Part shown: piece by piece, positions 13,983 through 15,410 of the stretch | Position numbering within the stretch: position 1 is the stretch's first letter | Layout of the letters: each line of letters opens with the position of its first letter | Assembly (NCBI GenBank): GCA_903904765.1 | Contig: CAIVEA010000903.1 | Coordinates: forward strand, 1-15,410 | Reading direction: 5' to 3' | Source of the DNA: an uncultured Chloroflexota bacterium | GTDB taxonomy: Bacteria > Chloroflexota > Anaerolineae > Aggregatilineales > Phototrophicaceae | Length of the DNA stretch: 15,410 bases | Made by a program: the position numbers and the translations under genes | Notes under the pieces: model-generated | Seen by the model: the letters and a program-made list of their open reading frames with translations, nothing else | Databases searched by the model: none | Told to the model about the DNA's origin: nothing

Positions 13983-15098
13983 TTACGACTCTTCGGGCGG
14001 TTTAGCGGACGGGATATGCCCGTAATCGTCCTTACGGGTGGAGATCGGGTTGACGGGTTTGCTACTCGCGCCCAGCATACTCCGCAGGCGGTGGATTTCG
14101 TCGGTACTCAATTTGGGCGAAGTCGGGCGATCATCCTCGTCGGACGGGCGGCGGCCAAATGCCTGATCGAAGGCAATCCATTGGAACTGCACATCTGCCA
14201 AATTGGAGAGCAGGCGGTTGGGGTTCAGCCCCCGCGCCAGAATATCACGCGGGCGAATGAGCATAATGCTGACCGTCAGGAAGCCCACACCCACCACCTG
14301 CGCCGAAGTCAGCCGATCACCGAGGACGAAGAAGGCCAGCGCCAGTGCCACACCAATCTCCGCCAGCGCCAGCACTGCCGTTTGCAGGCTGCCGAGGAAT
14401 TTCACCCCGGCGAACAGCGCCAACCGCGACAGCGCGGTGGAAACCGCCAGCGCCACAATCGGCGGCAGCGCATTTTGCAGCACGTCCCCGGTCATCGGTT
14501 TGCTGACGACCGCCCAGACCATCGCCACCAGAATCGCCATCGTCGTCAGGATGTACAGGGTGGCGGTGGGCGACGGCATTTCGAACAGCACATACTGGCT
14601 GAGGATGACCGTCCCGGCGAACATGAGCGCGTTTGCCAGCATCAGCCCCACGCCCAACCAGTCGGTTGCGCCCCTGCCCGCGCTGGTGATGATGACCAGC
14701 GCGATCAACGCCAGAATCACCCGCAAGATAGTGCGCTTATCTAGCTTTTCGCCCGCCATGCGCGTGAGCAGCACCACGAACATCAAATACATGCCGTTCA
14801 ACAACTGCGCTTGCGAAGCGTTCAACATGCCTAAGCCGCCGTAGTAGAACAGCGACCCCACGCCATTGACCACGCCCACCACCACGCAGCCCAGCAACCC
14901 CGCCGGATAGATGTAGATGAAGCGCCGTGCGAACAGCGCAAACAGCACCCACAACAGCACCACCGCGATCACCGTGCGCCATGCCGCCACCGTGAACGAG
15001 TCCGCGCCGGCATTGATGGCTAATTTGCCGAAGATGGGCGCTACCCCCAGAAACAGCGGAGTGGATAGTCCCACGCCAATGCGCCAATTCATCCGCAT
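13983..15098 (-). CDS. EamA/DMT-family transporter with long polar C-terminal tail
   Basis: This inner-membrane carrier of the drug/metabolite transporter superfamily exports or imports small metabolites. About ten hydrophobic helices arranged as two EamA repeats fill residues 1-285, with typical features such as PIFGKLAINAGADSFTVAAWR at the start of repeat 1 and LGSLQTAVLALAEIGVALALA in repeat 2. After residue 285 (LIRPRDILARG) a hydrophilic tail of about 85 residues extends the protein to 371, longer than the usual 290-300. AAGGA lies 6 nt before the ATG at 15098. It heads the unit with the pterin dehydratase gene. The transported compound is unknown. The tail is unlike the rest and might be a cytoplasmic regulatory extension. 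Confidence 0.88.
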   Translation of the reverse strand: MRMNWRIGVGLSTPLFLGVAPIFGKLAINAGADSFTVAAWRTVIAVVLLWVLFALFARRFIYIYPAGLLGCVVVGVVNGVGSLFYYGGLGMLNASQAQLLNGMYLMFVVLLTRMAGEKLDKRTILRVILALIALVIITSAGRGATDWLGVGLMLANALMFAGTVILSQYVLFEMPSPTATLYILTTMAILVAMVWAVVSKPMTGDVLQNALPPIVALAVSTALSRLALFAGVKFLGSLQTAVLALAEIGVALALAFFVLGDRLTSAQVVGVGFLTVSIMLIRPRDILARGLNPNRLLSNLADVQFQWIAFDQAFGRRPSDEDDRPTSPKLSTDEIHRLRSMLGASSKPVNPISTRKDDYGHIPSAKPPEES

Positions 15099-15134
15099 CG
15101 CGTATCCTTCTGCTCCCGTAGGCTAAAGTGCGTG

Positions 15135-15228
15135 CCCCTCACCCTGTATCTCTTTCCCTCAGGGCGAGGGACTTCAAAACGATGCAACCCCCTTTCCCCA
15201 TCACCCGTAGGGAGAAGGGGCGAGGAGA
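15135..15228. repeat. Composite palindromic intergenic repeat
   Basis: The first hairpin pairs CCCTCACCCTG (15136-15146) with CAGGGCGAGGG (15160-15170), with one mismatch. The second, imperfect, pairs CCCCTTT (15189-15195) with GAAGGGG (15214-15220, one G-T pair) and contains CCCGTAGGG. GGGCGAGG occurs twice (15162-15169, 15218-15225), so the left CCTCACCC arm can pair with either. The style is that of dispersed palindromic intergenic elements seen in many Chloroflexota and cyanobacterial genomes. It separates the histidine kinase and transporter genes. Confidence 0.6.
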
Positions 15229-15249
15229 TGCGGGTCAAAGTTCATCACG

Positions 15250-15410
15250 TTAGGCCGTGCCGATGATCTGCGAACGAGCCGAGTTCAACGGCAGGGTGAC
15301 GATAAAGGCGCTGCCGGGCGGGTTGTTCAGGTCGAAGCCCGGACTTTCCACGCGGATGCTGCCTTTGTGCGCTTCCACAATGCCTTTGCACACCGCCAGC
15401 CCCAGCCCCA
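15250..15410 (-). CDS. Sensor histidine kinase, C-terminal fragment (cut by window edge)
   Basis: The last 52 codons of a histidine kinase are present, ending in TAA at 15250-15252; the gene continues past the right edge. The visible part begins with the G2 box of the HATPase_c domain, GLGLAVCKGIVEAHKGSI, followed by RVESPG, then PPGSAFIVTLPL, the closing strand of the ATP-binding domain. A short tail (NSARSQIIGTA) ends the protein. This domain binds ATP and phosphorylates a histidine in the kinase core to signal to a response regulator. Sensor input and partner regulator are outside the window. The nearest downstream gene on the same strand, the EamA transporter, is 151 nt away across the palindromic repeat, so a common transcript is possible but not shown. 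Confidence 0.85.
   Translation of the reverse strand, partial: GLGLAVCKGIVEAHKGSIRVESPGFDLNNPPGSAFIVTLPLNSARSQIIGTA

Noticed and set aside
13884..14744. 286-codon plus-strand open frame rich in H, Q and R
   Set aside because: It is antisense to the EamA transporter and dehydratase genes. The H/Q/R-rich product is the typical shadow of a leucine/alanine-rich membrane protein.
1..15410. CRISPR arrays, tRNA/rRNA genes, transposases, toxin-antitoxin or phage defence modules
   Set aside because: I looked for regular spaced repeats, cloverleaf-type sequences and the usual protein families and saw none. The SbcC-like ATPase alone is not evidence of a defence system.

Overview
The window is a gene-dense stretch of moderately high-GC bacterial chromosome with 15 complete protein genes and one gene cut by the right edge. 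I see no RNA genes, transposases, phage genes or CRISPR array. The family mix fits a free-living member of the Chloroflexota (Anaerolineae-like): an RbsB/RbsC-type uptake system, class V aminotransferase, M20 peptidase, sugar-type SDR, actinobacterial-style adenosine deaminase, a Rad50-like SbcC, and G/C-rich palindromic intergenic repeats. The taxon is an inference from style, not a demonstrated assignment.

Left part (1-6156). A minus-strand pair, membrane permease then solute-binding protein, ends in a strong hairpin/T-tract terminator at 14-43. It diverges from a plus-strand PLP aminotransferase across an AT-rich promoter region (2199-2385). The aminotransferase and a minus-strand flavin-type PPOX protein converge on a bidirectional terminator (3508-3548). 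The PPOX gene diverges from a plus-strand pair, M20 metallopeptidase plus SDR oxidoreductase. The PPOX promoter carries an 18-bp dyad over its -10 box, a good operator candidate.

Middle part (6157-12302). Adenosine deaminase (minus) diverges from a complete 851-residue SbcC/Rad50 ATPase with a central CPLC zinc hook but no SbcD/Mre11 neighbour. After a 113-bp gap with two overlapping perfect TATAAT boxes comes a plus-strand cluster of three overlapping genes: GNAT-like acetyltransferase, a protein of unknown family, and a small SAM methyltransferase.

Right part (12315-15410). A minus-strand run reads from the right edge: the C-terminal end of a sensor histidine kinase, a palindromic intergenic repeat, an EamA-type transporter with a long polar tail, pterin-4a-carbinolamine dehydratase, a small membrane protein with an HEGLH zinc-protease-like motif, and a PfkB-family sugar kinase. 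The middle three are spaced by 1 nt and a 4-nt overlap and look translationally coupled.

Overall this looks like housekeeping and catabolic chromosome. I did not find a convincing new defence or mobile system. The least explained items are the overlapping GNAT/unknown/methyltransferase cluster, the coupled dehydratase/HEGLH pair, the transporter pair with no ATPase gene, and the dyad at 4084-4101. For several genes an internal ATG is a better start than the longest open frame, judged by Shine-Dalgarno spacing.
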